Notes under the pieces: model-generated | The model's database searches: none | Told to the model about the DNA's origin: nothing | What the model saw: the letters and a program-made list of their open reading frames with translations, nothing else | From: Nicotiana tabacum | Lineage: Eukaryota; Streptophyta; Magnoliopsida; Solanales; Solanaceae | Direction of reading: 5' to 3' | DNA: 64,000 bases | Assembly: GCF_000715075.1 (NCBI RefSeq) | Contig: NC_134101.1 | Location: 29,889,322-29,953,321 of the forward strand | In this document: positions 11,688 to 23,533 of the stretch, piece after piece | How the letters are laid out: every line of letters starts with the position of its first letter | Position numbering within the stretch: the stretch's first letter is position 1 | Made by a program: the position numbers and the translations under genes

Positions 11688-12593
11688 TGTAACGGCCCGA
11701 CTGGATGTTTTGAGCTCTAGCGCGGCGTTCGTAAGTTTGAGGCCTTGCATAGCTTAACTTCATGTATTACAACTTGTACGTGTGGTCGAAATTGGATTTT
11801 GGAAAGTTCAGAGTTGTTTCAGAAGGAAAATTCTCAATTCGGAAGCTTTAAGTTGGAAGAGTTGACTAAGGTTTGAATTTTGAGTAAACGACCTCGGAAT
11901 CAGGATATGAAGGCTCCAATATGTTCGTATGATGATTTCAGACTTGGGCATATGTTCGGGTTGAGTATCGGGGTGGTCCGGGAGCATTTCTGCGCTTAAT
12001 ATGGAAAGTTGGCATTTTAAAGTTTTTTAGAATTTCCTAAGTTTAGTTTGAAGTGGATTTTGGTGTTATCGATGTCCATTTGGGGTTTCGAGCCTTGGAA
12101 TAGGTTCGTATCGTGATTTGTGACTTGTGCGTAAAGTTTGGCATCCTTCCGGGATGTTTAACTATGAATTGGACGCGTTCGTCGAAGTTTGAATGTTTGA
12201 AAGTTTGGATTTTTTCTTAAGTTTGACCATGGTTTGACTTTGAGGCTATCATGTTCGGATTTTGGGTTCGGGACTTGTAATAGGTTCGTTTCGTCATTTG
12301 GAACTTGCCTGGAAAATTTGGTGTCATTCGGAGTTGATTTAATGTGGTTCGGACAAATGGTTGCAATTGTAGAAGTTCTTGAAGTTCATGGTAATTTTTA
12401 TGCATTTTGGCGCCCGATTCGTAATTCTAGAGGTTATTTTGGTGTTTTGATCGTGCGACCAAGTTCACATTATCTTTTTAGACTTGTCTGGATGTTTGGT
12501 TTGGAGCCTCGAGGGCTCGAATGAGTTTTGGACGCGTTCCGGAAGAGTTTTTAGAGGTTCAGCTGGTTCTGTTGCACTGTTCTCATACTTTTG

Positions 12594-12750
12594 TTCGCAT
12601 TTGCGAACGGACTATCGCTTTTGCGAGCTCTCATTTGCAAGACTTTTGTCGCATTTGCAACGTAGACAGTGTTGGTCGGGCTTCGCATTTGCGACGCCAA
12701 TTTCTCTTTTGTGACCATCACATTTGCGAGTCTCATGTCACAAATGCGAC
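12594..12750. repeat. CGCATTTGCG short inverted-repeat cluster
   Basis: Seven or so copies of CGCA-TT-TGCG or one-base variants in about 157 bases. The first is TTCGCA-TT-TGCGAA at 12594-12607. It lies 906-1062 bases from the LTR start. Equivalent clusters occupy the same LTR interval in the other families in this window. Confidence 0.85.
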
Positions 12751-13640
12751 ATATGAGGCTGTTATTAAGACTCCATTTCGGGGCTTAGCTCATTTTTCTC
12801 ACATTTTCATTTGGTTGGGTGATTTTTGGAGCTCTTGGAGGCAAGATTTTCATCATCTATTGCAAGGTAAGTAATTTTCACATATTGTAAGTTAGTTACA
12901 TGGATTCTATAAGGATTTAACATGGAAATTGTGAAAAATTGTGTGATTTTTGAAGAAAAACCTAGAAATCGTATTTTTGGATTTTGACCACGAAATTGAA
13001 CATGGAATTTGGAATAAATTATATATTTGAGTTTGTGATATTATGGGTAAATTTTATCTTCGAAAACTTTCGGAATCCGGGCACGTAGGCCGAGGGTAGA
13101 CCTTATTGACTTTGTGGGCGGAGTTGGGAATTGTTATAAATTGATTAATTATAAGCATTGGAGTATATTTTGATTGATTTGTACACTGTTTGACTAGTTT
13201 CACATCGTTTGGCTTCGAGTCGATGAGTTAGAGAGGCATTGGAGCTGGTTATGGAACTTCAGAGCTAGGTAAGTCTCCTGCCTAACCCTGTAAGGGGGAA
13301 ATTTACCCCGTAGGTGTTTTATTCTTATGTGCTACATGTTGTGGGAGCTACGCACATCCGTGTGTATGCTAGGATTCCTGATTTATTCGGGTAGACTTAG
13401 GTTTATGCCATGCTTTATCCTTTCCTGTTGAATTCCTTTATTACGCGTTACGACTTGAGACTAGTCTTGCATAGAGTGATAGGCTCGCTATTGTAGATAT
13501 TTGACGAGCTACTTGATTTAGCCGCGGAATAGTTGCTCTCCCCTTATGAATTTGTCCTACATTGTATGTTTTCTTCGAAAAGCTTCCTTAAATTTCATAA
13601 CTCACACGTTTATTCGTGAGTGGGGTCAAGGACCCGTTAA

Positions 13641-13885
13641 AGTATCATATTCATATGGGATCGGGCCGTTCGCCTTGGCAGTATCATATTCTTATAGGAT
13701 CGGGTCGTTCGCCTCAGCAGTATTATATTCATATGGGATCAGGCCGTTCGCCTCGGCAATATCATATTCTTAGGGGAAAGGGCCATTCGCCTCGATATTT
13801 CTATAAATACTCTTATGGGATCATGCTGTTCAGCTCGGAAGCTTCATGAAACACTCTTATAGGATCAGGCCGTTCGCCTCTCTAG
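13641..13885 (+). repeat. 39-bp tandem repeat array in LARD-A LTR
   Basis: Four units spaced exactly 39 bp apart start at 13641, 13680, 13719 and 13758. Two looser units follow at about 13797 and 13842. Each has the form ATCATATTC-TATGGGATCGGGCC-GTTCGCCTCGGC. Because 39 is a multiple of 3, two frames stay open with a 13-residue peptide period. The 5' LTR (935-1105) holds only about four units, so copy number changed after insertion. Confidence 0.92.
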
Positions 13886-14703
13886 CGTCGTGCGTAATAT
13901 TTGACAAAAGCCATCGTATCCGTGAGTTTTCCTGATTTGAGTTGTGACGACCTATCTGGTGGGGACCATTTTACATATATACTCCGGTTGAGGAGGTGAC
14001 CGATAATTGAGAGCTTAGTTTACTATTTCAGAGGAGGATTGTTCGACGTGCCTATATTTGTTTATACTGTTTATTTACCCTGCCTCATAATTGTTTACTT
14101 CCTACTGCATTTGATTTATTGGACCACTAGTAAGTGTCGATGTCGAGCCCTCATCACTACTCCTCGAGATTAGGCTAGATACTTATTAGGTACGCATTGA
14201 TTTACGTACTCATGCTACACTTGCTGCACTATTTGTGCAGGATACATACTTCTGGTGGTCTTTTGGGCGCAAAGGCACAACTATTGTGGGGACTTACGGT
14301 GAGCTACATTCCATGTTATGATCCGCAGTATACAAAGTCTCCATCAGAGTTATTTACATTCTCCTATCTAACTTGTATTCCAAACAGATGTTGTATTTTA
14401 TTATATTTCTTAGTAGACGCTCATGCACTTGTGACAACAGATTTTGGGGGTTCCTACTGGATGTTCATTATTGTAGTTCACATAATTATTATCATTTCAC
14501 CTTGTAATTTATATCTTATATGGAAATTGGAAAAATAAAAATCACGGGTGTTCTACGAGTACCAGATTTCACTCTATTTATTTAATTGGATTTATGATTT
14601 TAAAGATAATGAAATGAGTAACTAAGTTGGTTAATCACCGTTGGCTTGCCTGACGGTGACGTTAGGTGCCATCACAGCCTATAGTGAATTTTGGGTGGGG
14701 ACA

Positions 14704-16916
14704 GATGTGATTTGTGGCCTGGAGTAGGTCCGTTATGTGTTTTAGAACTAGCTGGTATATTCGAACGCGGTCCCCGGGGACCCGGGTATGAATTAGATGG
14801 AAATTAGATCATTTTTTGATTTAGTGTTTTGCTGAAGTGCTGCTGTTCTGGTGTCATCGCACCTGCGGAGGGTCTGGCCGCAGGTGCTATCACGCAGGTG
14901 AGCCTTGGTCATCGCAAAAGCGGAGGAACCCAGCCCAGGCCTAGGTTCGCAGGTGCGGACGCCTGAGCACAGATGCGCTTCCACAGGCGCGGCCCCTTTC
15001 TCCACATAAGCAGAATTTGAGGAGGGGCCCTGGGACAGGACCGCAGGTGTGATCCATGGACTGTAGAAGCGGAACCCTTGGACTTATGTGGAATCCGCAC
15101 TTGCGATGGTTTTTCCGTAGGTGCGGAACAAGGGTCGCAAATGCGAGGATCGCTGGGCAGAAAGGGGCTTGATCGAGGGTTAACTTTCATAATTCATGTT
15201 GGGACTTAGAGAGCTCTGTTTGAGGCGAAAGTTCAAGGGATTTTCATAGAGAACTTTGGGGGTAAGGAATTCTAACTCATTTTTGATTAATTCCTATGAA
15301 TCTATTGATAATTTCATCATTTAATTGGTGCTTTGGAGTTGGAAATTGGGAAATATTGGTAGAAACTCCTTAGGCTAATTTTTTAAGTTTTGAAAGGAGA
15401 AATGAGGTCGGATCTGAATAATTCCTGTATGGTTGGACACGATATCGAATGGGTATTCGGTTTTTGTAATTTTTGTCAGGTTCCGAGATGCGGTCCCGAG
15501 TTGACTAGATTGGTATTGTTGTGATAATTATAGTATGTGAAAGCCGTGTACGTAAGGTTACGAGTGTGTACATGGGCTAAATGTTGAAATTTCTGGTTTT
15601 AGCTATGTGGATTCTTTTTATGCTTTAATTGAGTTACCTTAACATGTTATCGTCGTCATATTTAGTCTAACTTCACATGTCTACTTGTCTTATCTCTTAT
15701 TTTGCAACTTGTCCTACCTATTTATTAAATTACTTGCTTTCTTTTATTCCGTTTTCATTATTTAACTTTTGAATCCTTACTTGAAATTGATATTCTTGGA
15801 ATATCTTATAGTTGAATTTGGTATTGAGTTGCTAAGGACGTGGTTCCTATTGAGGCAAAGTGTATGTTGTGAAATATCATTTCATTGAGTTACTCTCTGG
15901 TTGTTATTGTTGAGACTTTGTGTACATTGTGGTTGAGCCGTGGGCTCCTTGTTATGAAATTCCGTTATTTTTTTGCTTTTCTGGCAAGTTGTGATGTTGG
16001 GCACTTGAGGTGCGAATTGTGATACGTTGTGATATTGATACACATTCGGTGGTATAAGGTCTGGGTGTTGAAATGCATGCAGTGAGATAAGGTGTGCTTG
16101 ATACACGTGGCTAGTAGGGGAACTACTAGAAGCCATGCGGTGTGATAAGATGGGCTAAAATGTGGGGTGCTATTTCGGGAAAAAATGATTTTCAAAACTA
16201 AATGTAAAGGCTCCCGCAGTGATATAAGAAAAGACTGTGCTTTACTTTTATGGTTTGGGACTACGAGGCGGTACCTCGGTAGTGTCCCTTGTTGATCTTT
16301 CTCTATTTGCTGTATTTGCCTTGGTTGTTTGTTTCCTTAACATGTAAATCCATGTTTTTCTTTCTATGTTGAATTAAATGCCTTGATTCTGTATTGTTAA
16401 ATTTCTGTAAATTTCTTATTGTTTCATTTCTATTGTCATTATCATTATATTGTTATATCTTTCATCTTGTTTCAAATTATCTCCAGTAGGGCCTTAACCT
16501 GACATCGTCACTACTCTACCGAGGTTGGGCTTGGTACTTACTGGGTACCGTTGTGGTGTACTCATGCTACGCTTTTGTACATCTTTTTGAGCAAATCCAG
16601 GTACTTTCTATCAGTCCCAAATTTAGTGAGTTGAGGTTGCTTTGGAGACTTCAAGGTACACCTGCCCTCGTCCGCAGGCCTCGGAGTCCTCTTTTATCCT
16701 GTTTTTCCTTATATCATTACATTATCGTAGACAATGATGTATAGGAATATTCAGAAATGTTACTAGATAAATGCTAGAGATTTTATTTATGCAGTTGTTG
16801 AAGTTTTGAGATTTTAAGTTTCTATTTCAATTATTCCACACATTGTTAGGCTTACCTAGTCTTAGAGACTAGGTGCCGTCACGACATCCTACAGAGGAAA
16901 TTTGGGGGTCATGAGA
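14704..16916 (+). mobile_element. Tekay-1-type LTR, left copy (5' ~540 bp not in window)
   Basis: Resumes at GATGTGATTTGTGGCC, which equals about 540 bases into the LTR that starts at 32075, so LARD-A is inserted in this LTR. It contains a GC-rich inverted-repeat cluster at about 14855-15155, a GGTAAG word at 15261, a hairpin at 15544-15575 and a Tekay-style end near 16916. It is not followed by a primer-binding site but by the same flank that follows the 3' LTR at 39359. It is therefore better read as the 3' LTR of an upstream tandem copy than as the 5' LTR of the gag-pol that follows. Confidence 0.75.
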
Positions 16917-17025
16917 TAAATAAACCTACATAGCTTCAATCATTTAGACAAGATATATATATTCTAATTTTTTAATAATTCTATCATTAAGCATTAAAAA
17001 TGCAGGTATAACACCATACTTAGGA
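16917..17025 (+). repeat. Duplicated LTR flank, copy 1
   Basis: About 109 bases of AT-rich sequence (starting TAAATAAACCTACATAG, ending ACTTAGGA) match 39359-39465 with few changes. Both copies directly follow the same LTR end. The match stops abruptly at 17025, where gag coding sequence begins, and at 39465, where unrelated sequence begins. Confidence 0.9.
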
Positions 17026-18420
17026 CAAGAGGCCGGGGCTGGGGTAGAGGCCGAGGACGTCCACGTGGTGCAACCAGAGCACCTGCACGAGCTACCATAG
17101 AGGAGCCACCAGTAGCTCCAGCTGGAGAGTAGGCACCTGAGACACCTGTTGTAGCCCCGGCACTCCAAGAGACCCTCGCCCAGTTCCTGAGCATGTTCGG
17201 CACCTTAGCTCAGGCAGGGTTGATCCCACTTGCTCCTGCCACATCTCAGGCTGGGGGAGGAGCACAGACTCCCACTGCCCATACCCCAAAGCAGCGGTCC
17301 AGGTTGACTAGGTCCCAGAGGTCATACTAGTGCAGCCAGTCGCCCCAGTTCAGCCCAAGGCTAGGGCAACAACTTCTGAGAGGGAGCAGCTCAGGCTCGA
17401 GAGGTACAAGAAGTACCACCCTCCTACTTTCAGTGGCTTGGCTTCAGAAGATGCCACTATTTTCTTGAGGAGTGTCACCATATCCTCTGTACTATAGGTA
17501 TTGTAGAGTCTAGTGGAGTTGCTTTCACTACGTTCTAGCTTAAGGGAGTGACTTATCAGTGGTGGCAAGCATAATAAGTTGGGTAGTGAGACCGAGGCAA
17601 CTTTGCTCACTTAGGCTTAGTTCTCAGACATTTTCTTGAAGGTGTTTGTTCCCCAAAGTCTTAGAGATGCATGGCGCGCAGAGTTTGAGCAGTTGCGCCA
17701 GGGTTCTATGACCGTATCAAAGTATGCGGTCGGGTTCAGTCATTTGTCCAGGCATGCACTAGCCTTGGTTGCAACTGTTAGAGAGTGAGTCCATCGATTT
17801 ATCGAGGGGCTCAACCCAGTATCAGATTTAGCATGGCCCGAGAGTTGGAGATGGACATCGCATACCAATAGGTAGTAGAGATCGCTAGAATATTGGAGGG
17901 TATTTGGACTCGGGAGAGAGAGGAGAGGGAGGCCAAGAGGCCTCAAGATTCTGGCACATATAATGGTGCCCGTGCCCCAGTTGCAGCTCGTCATGGTAGG
18001 GGCTATGTGAGCCGCCTTGTTCATTCAGCACTTCCAGCTTCCAGTGGTATTCCGACCACTCCTAGGCCCCAGTCTCCCTATTATGCACCGCCATTATCTA
18101 GTACACCTCTTGCACGGGGTGCTTTCAGTGGTCAGTCCAACCGTTCAGGCCTGGGCCATCCATAACAACCACATCCTCCGAGAGCTTATTTTGAGTGTGG
18201 TGGCACTCGTCATATAGTGAGGGATTGCCCAGACTCAGGAGGGGTGCAACTCCACAGACTACTCAGGCTCCGCGTATTCCACCAGGTCCTTAGGATTCTC
18301 AATCCATGGTTACCGCACCAGTTGCCACTCCACCTGCACAACCAGCTAGAGGTGGAGGTCGGACAGGTAGAGGTCGACCTAGAGGGGGAGGACATGCCAA
18401 GTATTATGCTCTTACTGCTA
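17026..18420 (+). pseudogene. Tekay-1 gag, truncated and broken
   Basis: Gag of a Tekay/Del chromovirus. The first ~20-25 codons are cut off at the 17025/17026 junction, since it opens inside the Gly/Arg-rich RGRGRGRPRG stretch. Then come the family blocks LQETLAQFLSMF, TLAQAGLIPL, a retrotransposon gag core with several stops and frame changes at 17340-17900, and an Arg/Glu-rich segment. The zinc knuckle near 18182-18230 reads AYFECGGTRHIVRDC; the first of its three Cys is Tyr here, so metal binding would be lost. No protein of full length can be made. Confidence 0.85.
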
Positions 18421-20668
18421 GGACAGAGGTAGTTGCATCTGACTCAGTCATCACAGGTATTGTCTGGTCTGTCATAGAGATGCATCCATCTTATTTGATC
18501 CAGGCTCCACTTATTCCTATGTGTCATCTTACTTTGCTCCATATTTGGGTGTATTTTGTGATTCTTTGAGTTCTCCCGTCTATGTGTCCACAACTGTGGG
18601 AGTTTTTCTTATTGTTGACCGTGTGTATTGATTGTGTTTGGTTGTCCTTAGTGGTTTTGAGACCATAGTCGATTTATTGTTGCTCAATATGGTAGACTTT
18701 GATATTATTTTAGGCATGGACTGGTTGTCACCCTATCATGCTATTCTTGATTGTCACACCAAGATTGTGACGTTGGCTATGCCAGGTTTACCACGGTTAG
18801 AGTGGAGAGGTACTTTAGATTATGTTCCTATCAGGGTCATCTCATTTCTAAAGGCTCAGTGGATGGTTGAGAAGGGGTGTGATGCGTATCTAGCAGATGT
18901 GAGAGCTGTCAATGTTGATATTCCTACCATTGAGTCAGTTTCGGTAGTGGGGGAGTATCCATATGTATTCCCAGCGGACCTTCCGGGCATGCCGCCCGAC
19001 AGGGATATTGACTTTGGTATTGATTTGTTACCGGACACTCAGCCTATTTCTATTCCTCCATATCATATGGCCCTGCCAAAGTTGAAGGAATTAAAGGAGC
19101 AATTGCAGGAGTTGCTAGATAAGGGTTTCATTCAGCCTCGCGTATCACCCTAGGGTGGTCCGGTCTTGTTTGTAAATAAGAAGGATGATTCTATGCGCAT
19201 GTGCATTGATTTTCACCAGTTGAATAAGGTTACAGTGAAGAACATGTATCCATTTCCTTGCATTGATGACCTATTTGATCAGCTACAGGGTGCCAGGGTG
19301 TTCTCCAAGATTGACTTATGTTCAAGCTATCATTAGTTGAAGATTCAGGAGCCAGACATCCCGAAGACTGCCTTCAGGACTCAGTATGGTCATTACGAGT
19401 TCCTTGTGATGTCTTTTGGGCTGACCAATGCCCCAGCAACATTCATGCACTTGATGAACAATGTTTTCCAGCCCTATCTTGACTCATTCATCATTGTGTT
19501 TATTGATGACATTATGGTGTACTCCCGGAGCTGGGAGGATCATGAGCAGTTCTTGAGGATCGTGCTCCAGACCTTGAGAGAAAAGAAGTTATATGCCAAT
19601 TTTTCAAAGTGTGAATTTTGGCTTGATTCCGCAGCATTTTGGGTCATGTAGTCTCGAGTGAGGGTATCAAGGTAGATCCGAAGAAGATTGAAGCAGTGCA
19701 GAGTTGGTCCAGGCCGTCGTCAGCTAGTAAGATCCGGAGTTTTCTTGGTTTGGCGGGGTATTACCGTCGATTTATCGAGGGGTTCTCATCTATTGCTGCA
19801 CCTATGACCAGATTGACCCAGAAGGGTGCTTCGTTCAAGTGGACCGAGGAGTGTGAGAAGAGCTTTCAAAAGCTCAAGACAACTTTGACTACAACCCCAG
19901 TGTTGGTGTTGCCTTCGGGTTTGAGGTCTTATACTGTGTACTGTGATGTGTCGCGTATTGGTCTCGACGTGGTGTTGATGCAGGACGGTAGGGTGATTGC
20001 CTACACGTCTAAACAACTGAAGGTGCATGAGAAGAACTATCCTGTCCATGACCTTGAGTTAGCAACTATTGTTCATGCCTTGAAGATCTGGAGGCACTAT
20101 TTGTACGGTGTCCCTTGTGATGTCTACACCGTCCACAAGATTCTACAACATCTGTTAAAACAGAAGGATCTTAACTTGCGGCAGCGGAGGTGGTTAGAGT
20201 TTCTTAAGGACTATGATATCACCATTTTATATCACCCCAGGAAGGACAACGTGGTGGCCGATGCCTTGAGTCGCAAGGCGTAGAGTTTGGGCAGCTTAGC
20301 ATATCTACCGGTAGTAGAGAGGCCATTAGCCTTGGATGTTTAGGCCTTGGCCAACCAGTTTGTTAGATTGGATGTTTCGGAGACGAGCCGAGTTTTGGCT
20401 TGTGTGGTTTCTCGGTCTTCTCTTTATGATCGTATCAGAGAGCGTCAGTATGACGACCCCCATCTGCTTGTCCTCAAGGACATGGTTCAGTACGGTGATG
20501 CTAAGGAGGTCACTATTGGGGATGACGATGTATTACGGATACAGGGCAGGCTATGTGTGCCCAATGTAGATGACTTGCATGAGTTGATTCTCCAGGAGGC
20601 TCACAGTTCGTGGTACTCCATTCAACTGGGTGCCGCCAAGATGTATTAGGACTTGAGGCAACACTATT
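18421..20668 (+). pseudogene. Tekay-1 pol part 1: protease, RT, RNase H, integrase start
   Basis: Decayed chromovirus pol. The protease motif DPGS lies at 18497-18508 in the frame that continues at 18632. The LGMDWLS block follows. The RT is split by stops at 19151-19153 (Trp TGG to TAG) and just before 19337 (Gln to TAG). The catalytic FIDD is intact at 19499-19510. A single-base loss near 19635 shifts the frame, and RNase H continues at 19639-20283 with [13 protein letters not shown] and [21 protein letters not shown]. The integrase N-terminal zinc region follows at about 20550-20668. LARD-B then interrupts the frame; it resumes at 30834. Confidence 0.92.
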
Positions 20669-23533
20669 TGTCACGACCCAAAATCCAAAAAGGCCGTGAT
20701 GGCACCGGACACTACTGTTAGGCAAGCCAACCATAATCAATTAACTTAATTACCCATTTTAGTATTTTTGAAATAAAAATTTCTTCAATGAAATAGTAAA
20801 GATAAAACTCATAGAGTAAATGATAAATATTTTTAGCAACTAAATTTCTAAACAATTCACAACCATTCCCAAAATCCGGTGTCACAAGTGCATGAGCATT
20901 TACTAGGGAATTAAAATAAAATACAACATCTGTCCAGAATACAAATTAGACAGGAAAATATAATAACTCTGAAGGAGACTCTGTTAGCTGCGGATCGTAA
21001 TATAGAATGCAGCTCACCTATGTCCCCACAATTATTAACCATACCTCTGCACCCACAAGGCCGCTATACATATATATACCTGCATAATAAAATGTGCAGC
21101 AAGTGCAGTATGAGTACGAAAACAACGTGTACCCAGTAAGTATCAAGCCTAATCTTGAAGTGGTAGAGACGAGATAGCCGACTTTGACATTCACTATGGG
21201 TCAATAATAATAATTGAAATAAATTATAATTGTTCAAATCAGCATGATTCACAGAGTTAACAATAATTTTATTCAATTAGCAGAAAAAATAAGAATCCTT
21301 CAAATGCAACAATTTTCCAATTTATTAATTAAATCATGCAATTTCAATAAAACTTCCAATTTATCAAATAGCTTTGCAAGCTGCAATTCAATTTCAATAA
21401 ATTTTCAATTTATCAATTAGTCTCATTTACAGGAATAACAATAATTCCTTAACAAGCAGGAATAATAATTTATTAAATTTCAAAGATTTCCAATTTATCA
21501 ATTAGCTTCGCAAGCTGAAATAAACTATTAAGGTATCGTGTAATTATTATTATTAAGCACGATTTCTGTTGAGGACGTACAACCCGATCCAGAGTGTCGT
21601 GTACACTGCCGAGGGACGTGTGACACGATCCATAGATGCATCTATCCTGCCGAGGCGTTCGGCCTACTCCACAAGAAAGGAGGATATTTTTCTTATGTAC
21701 CTCCGGGAATGAGAGTATGTTTATTATAAGATAAATTTGAGAGGATGAACAATTTCTTTTAACAACTAATTAATTTAAATATAAAATCAAGCATATAGGA
21801 TTTCCATCCTTTTATATGTTTATCTAACAATTTACAATATATTCATATATATCAATTAATATTAATTAAACAAAGAATATAATTTGCACAAGTAATTCAT
21901 GCTTTGAGTCCTAAACTACCCGGACTTTAGCATTAATAGTAGCTACGCACGGACTCTCGTCACCTCGTGCGTACGTAACCCCCGCAATTAGCAACAATTA
22001 TTCAATTTAATCCCTATGGGGTAATTTTCCCCTCACAAGATTAGACAAGAGACTTACCTCGTCTCAAAGTCCACTTTCCGATTACCACGTTGCGTTGAAT
22101 TCTCGTTTCGATGCCGAAAAATCTGAAACTATCCAAATATTGTACAAAATAATTAATATATGCTAAATGATTTGAAATCTATCTATTAAATAAATTACCT
22201 TATCCAAAATGGTAAAATTTCTAAAATTCACCCCGGGCCCACGTGCTCGGATTCTGGAAATATTCGGATGAAAACGTTACCCATAATCTCAAGAACTTAA
22301 ATATATAATTTCTACCCAATTCCATGACTATTTTCGTGGTTAAAATCTCATTTTTATAAAAATCTAGGTTTTTCATCTAGTTATAATCTACTTATAATCT
22401 ATGTATTTAACTCAAGGGGTGTAGAATTAACTTACCTCCAAGTTGTTAGTTGAACTCCCATCTTAAAAGCTCTTAAATCGCCCGAAAATGGAGGAAAAAT
22501 GGGCTCAAAATGTCTGAGCCCCGATTTTTAACCATTCTGCCAAGCAGTGGTTTCGCACATGCGGAAGGGGTACCGCACCTGCGGCTTTCGCACCTGAGGC
22601 TTTCGCACCTGCGGAAAATCCTCGCAGGTGCGAGTTTCGATCGCCTGCCCCCTTTCACATATGCGCGCACTGCTTCGAACCTGCGCGTTCGCAGGTACGC
22701 TAAAATTCTGTATCTGCGGCCACGCGCAGGTGCGCTAAAATTCTGTATCTGCGGCAGTGGCCTCCCCTTCCCTTTTTCCGCTTCTGCGCATGAACCTTAC
22801 ATCTGCGAGAGTCGCACCTGCGGCTGTCCAAGCGCAGGTGCGAACGTACTAGAAACAGAAGGCTTTAGTTCTTCTTCAAAATTCCAAAGTTGATCTGAGC
22901 CTCCTCCCGAACATTCCAACAAGTTTGAAATCATAAAACGGACTCGCTCGAACTCACGGAATGTGTAAAAAATATCAAATCTAAGAATTATACCCCAAAC
23001 CAAATTGATTCAAACATAAAATTTACAAGTTCTTTAATTTACTTCCAATGCGCCAGAACATACTTAAACTACTCGGAATTACACCAAAATTTACGTGCAA
23101 GTCTTAAATCACTATACGACACTATTCCCAAACTCGAAATTCCAAACGGACTTCAATTACTCAAAATCCTAATCCAAACCAATTTTAAAGAACTTTAAAC
23201 GTTCAAATAGTTGATTTTCACTATTAAGCGCCAAAACGCTCCTGGGTTATCCAAAAACCGTTTCGAACATACGCCCAAGTCCGAAATCATCATACGAACC
23301 TATTGGAACCGCCAAATCCCGATTCAGAGGTCGTTTTCTCAAAATGATGACCGAAGTCAAACTTGTCCATTTAAAGCTAACTTAAGGAACCAAGTGTTCC
23401 GATTTCAACCCGAACACTTTCAAATCCCGAACCAACCATCCCATCAAGTCATAAATCATTAATAACACATACAGGAAGTTTTATTTAGGGGAACGGGGTT
23501 CTAACAGTCAAAACGACCGGTTGGGTCGTTACA
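20669..23533 (-). mobile_element. LARD-B 3' LTR (2865 bp)
   Basis: Starts TGTCACGACCC and ends GGGTCGTTACA. It is closely similar to 27976-30833. Signals on the minus strand, by distance from 23533: inverted-repeat cluster of CGCACCTGCGG type at about 22550-22850, GGTAAG near 22435, GGTAAG near 22055 followed by GGGGAAAATTACCCC, perfect 8-bp hairpin at 21944-21973, acceptor-like word ending at 21080. The left target-site copy CTATT is at 20664-20668. Confidence 0.93.
22550..22850. repeat. CGCACCTGCGG inverted-repeat cluster (LARD-B 3' LTR)
   Basis: Repeated words such as CGCACCTGCGG, TCGCAGGTGCGA and CGCATCTGCG are packed between about 680 and 980 bases from the LTR start. One run carries a local duplication (GTGCGCTAAAATTCTG at about 22733 repeats about 22698). 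The other LARD-B LTR holds the matching cluster at about 29870-30120. Confidence 0.88.

Larger units (their letters stand above)
11688..14703 (+). mobile_element. LARD-A 3' LTR (3016 bp)
   Basis: A complete LTR from TGTAACGGCCCG after the polypurine tract to GGGTGGGGACA. It carries the ordered signals seen in the other long LTRs: a CGCATTTGCG cluster at 12594-12750, GGTAAGT at 12866, GGTAAGT at 13268 followed by GGGGGAAATTTACCCC, a 39-bp tandem array at 13641-13885, and TTTGTGCAG ending at 14240. Right after the LTR, Tekay-1 LTR sequence resumes at GATGTGATTTG. The target duplication is probably GATGT, its partner lying outside the window. Confidence 0.88.

Noticed and set aside
13641..13885. 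CRISPR-like array
   Set aside because: The 39-bp units are contiguous tandem repeats without unique spacers, inside a plant LTR.
14793..15190. Minus-strand GC-rich ORFs (70 and 93 codons)
   Set aside because: They come from the GC-rich inverted-repeat cluster; similar frames appear over each such cluster and differ between copies.
14704..16916. Ordinary 5' LTR of the Tekay-1 gag-pol
   Set aside because: It lacks a primer-binding site and is followed by 3' host flank; the tandem-duplication reading fits better.
18421..20283. Endogenous pararetrovirus, because of RT plus RNase H
   Set aside because: The same frame goes on to an integrase and a chromodomain and is bounded by LTRs, so it is a Gypsy chromovirus. 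No movement-protein or caulimovirid coat domain is seen.
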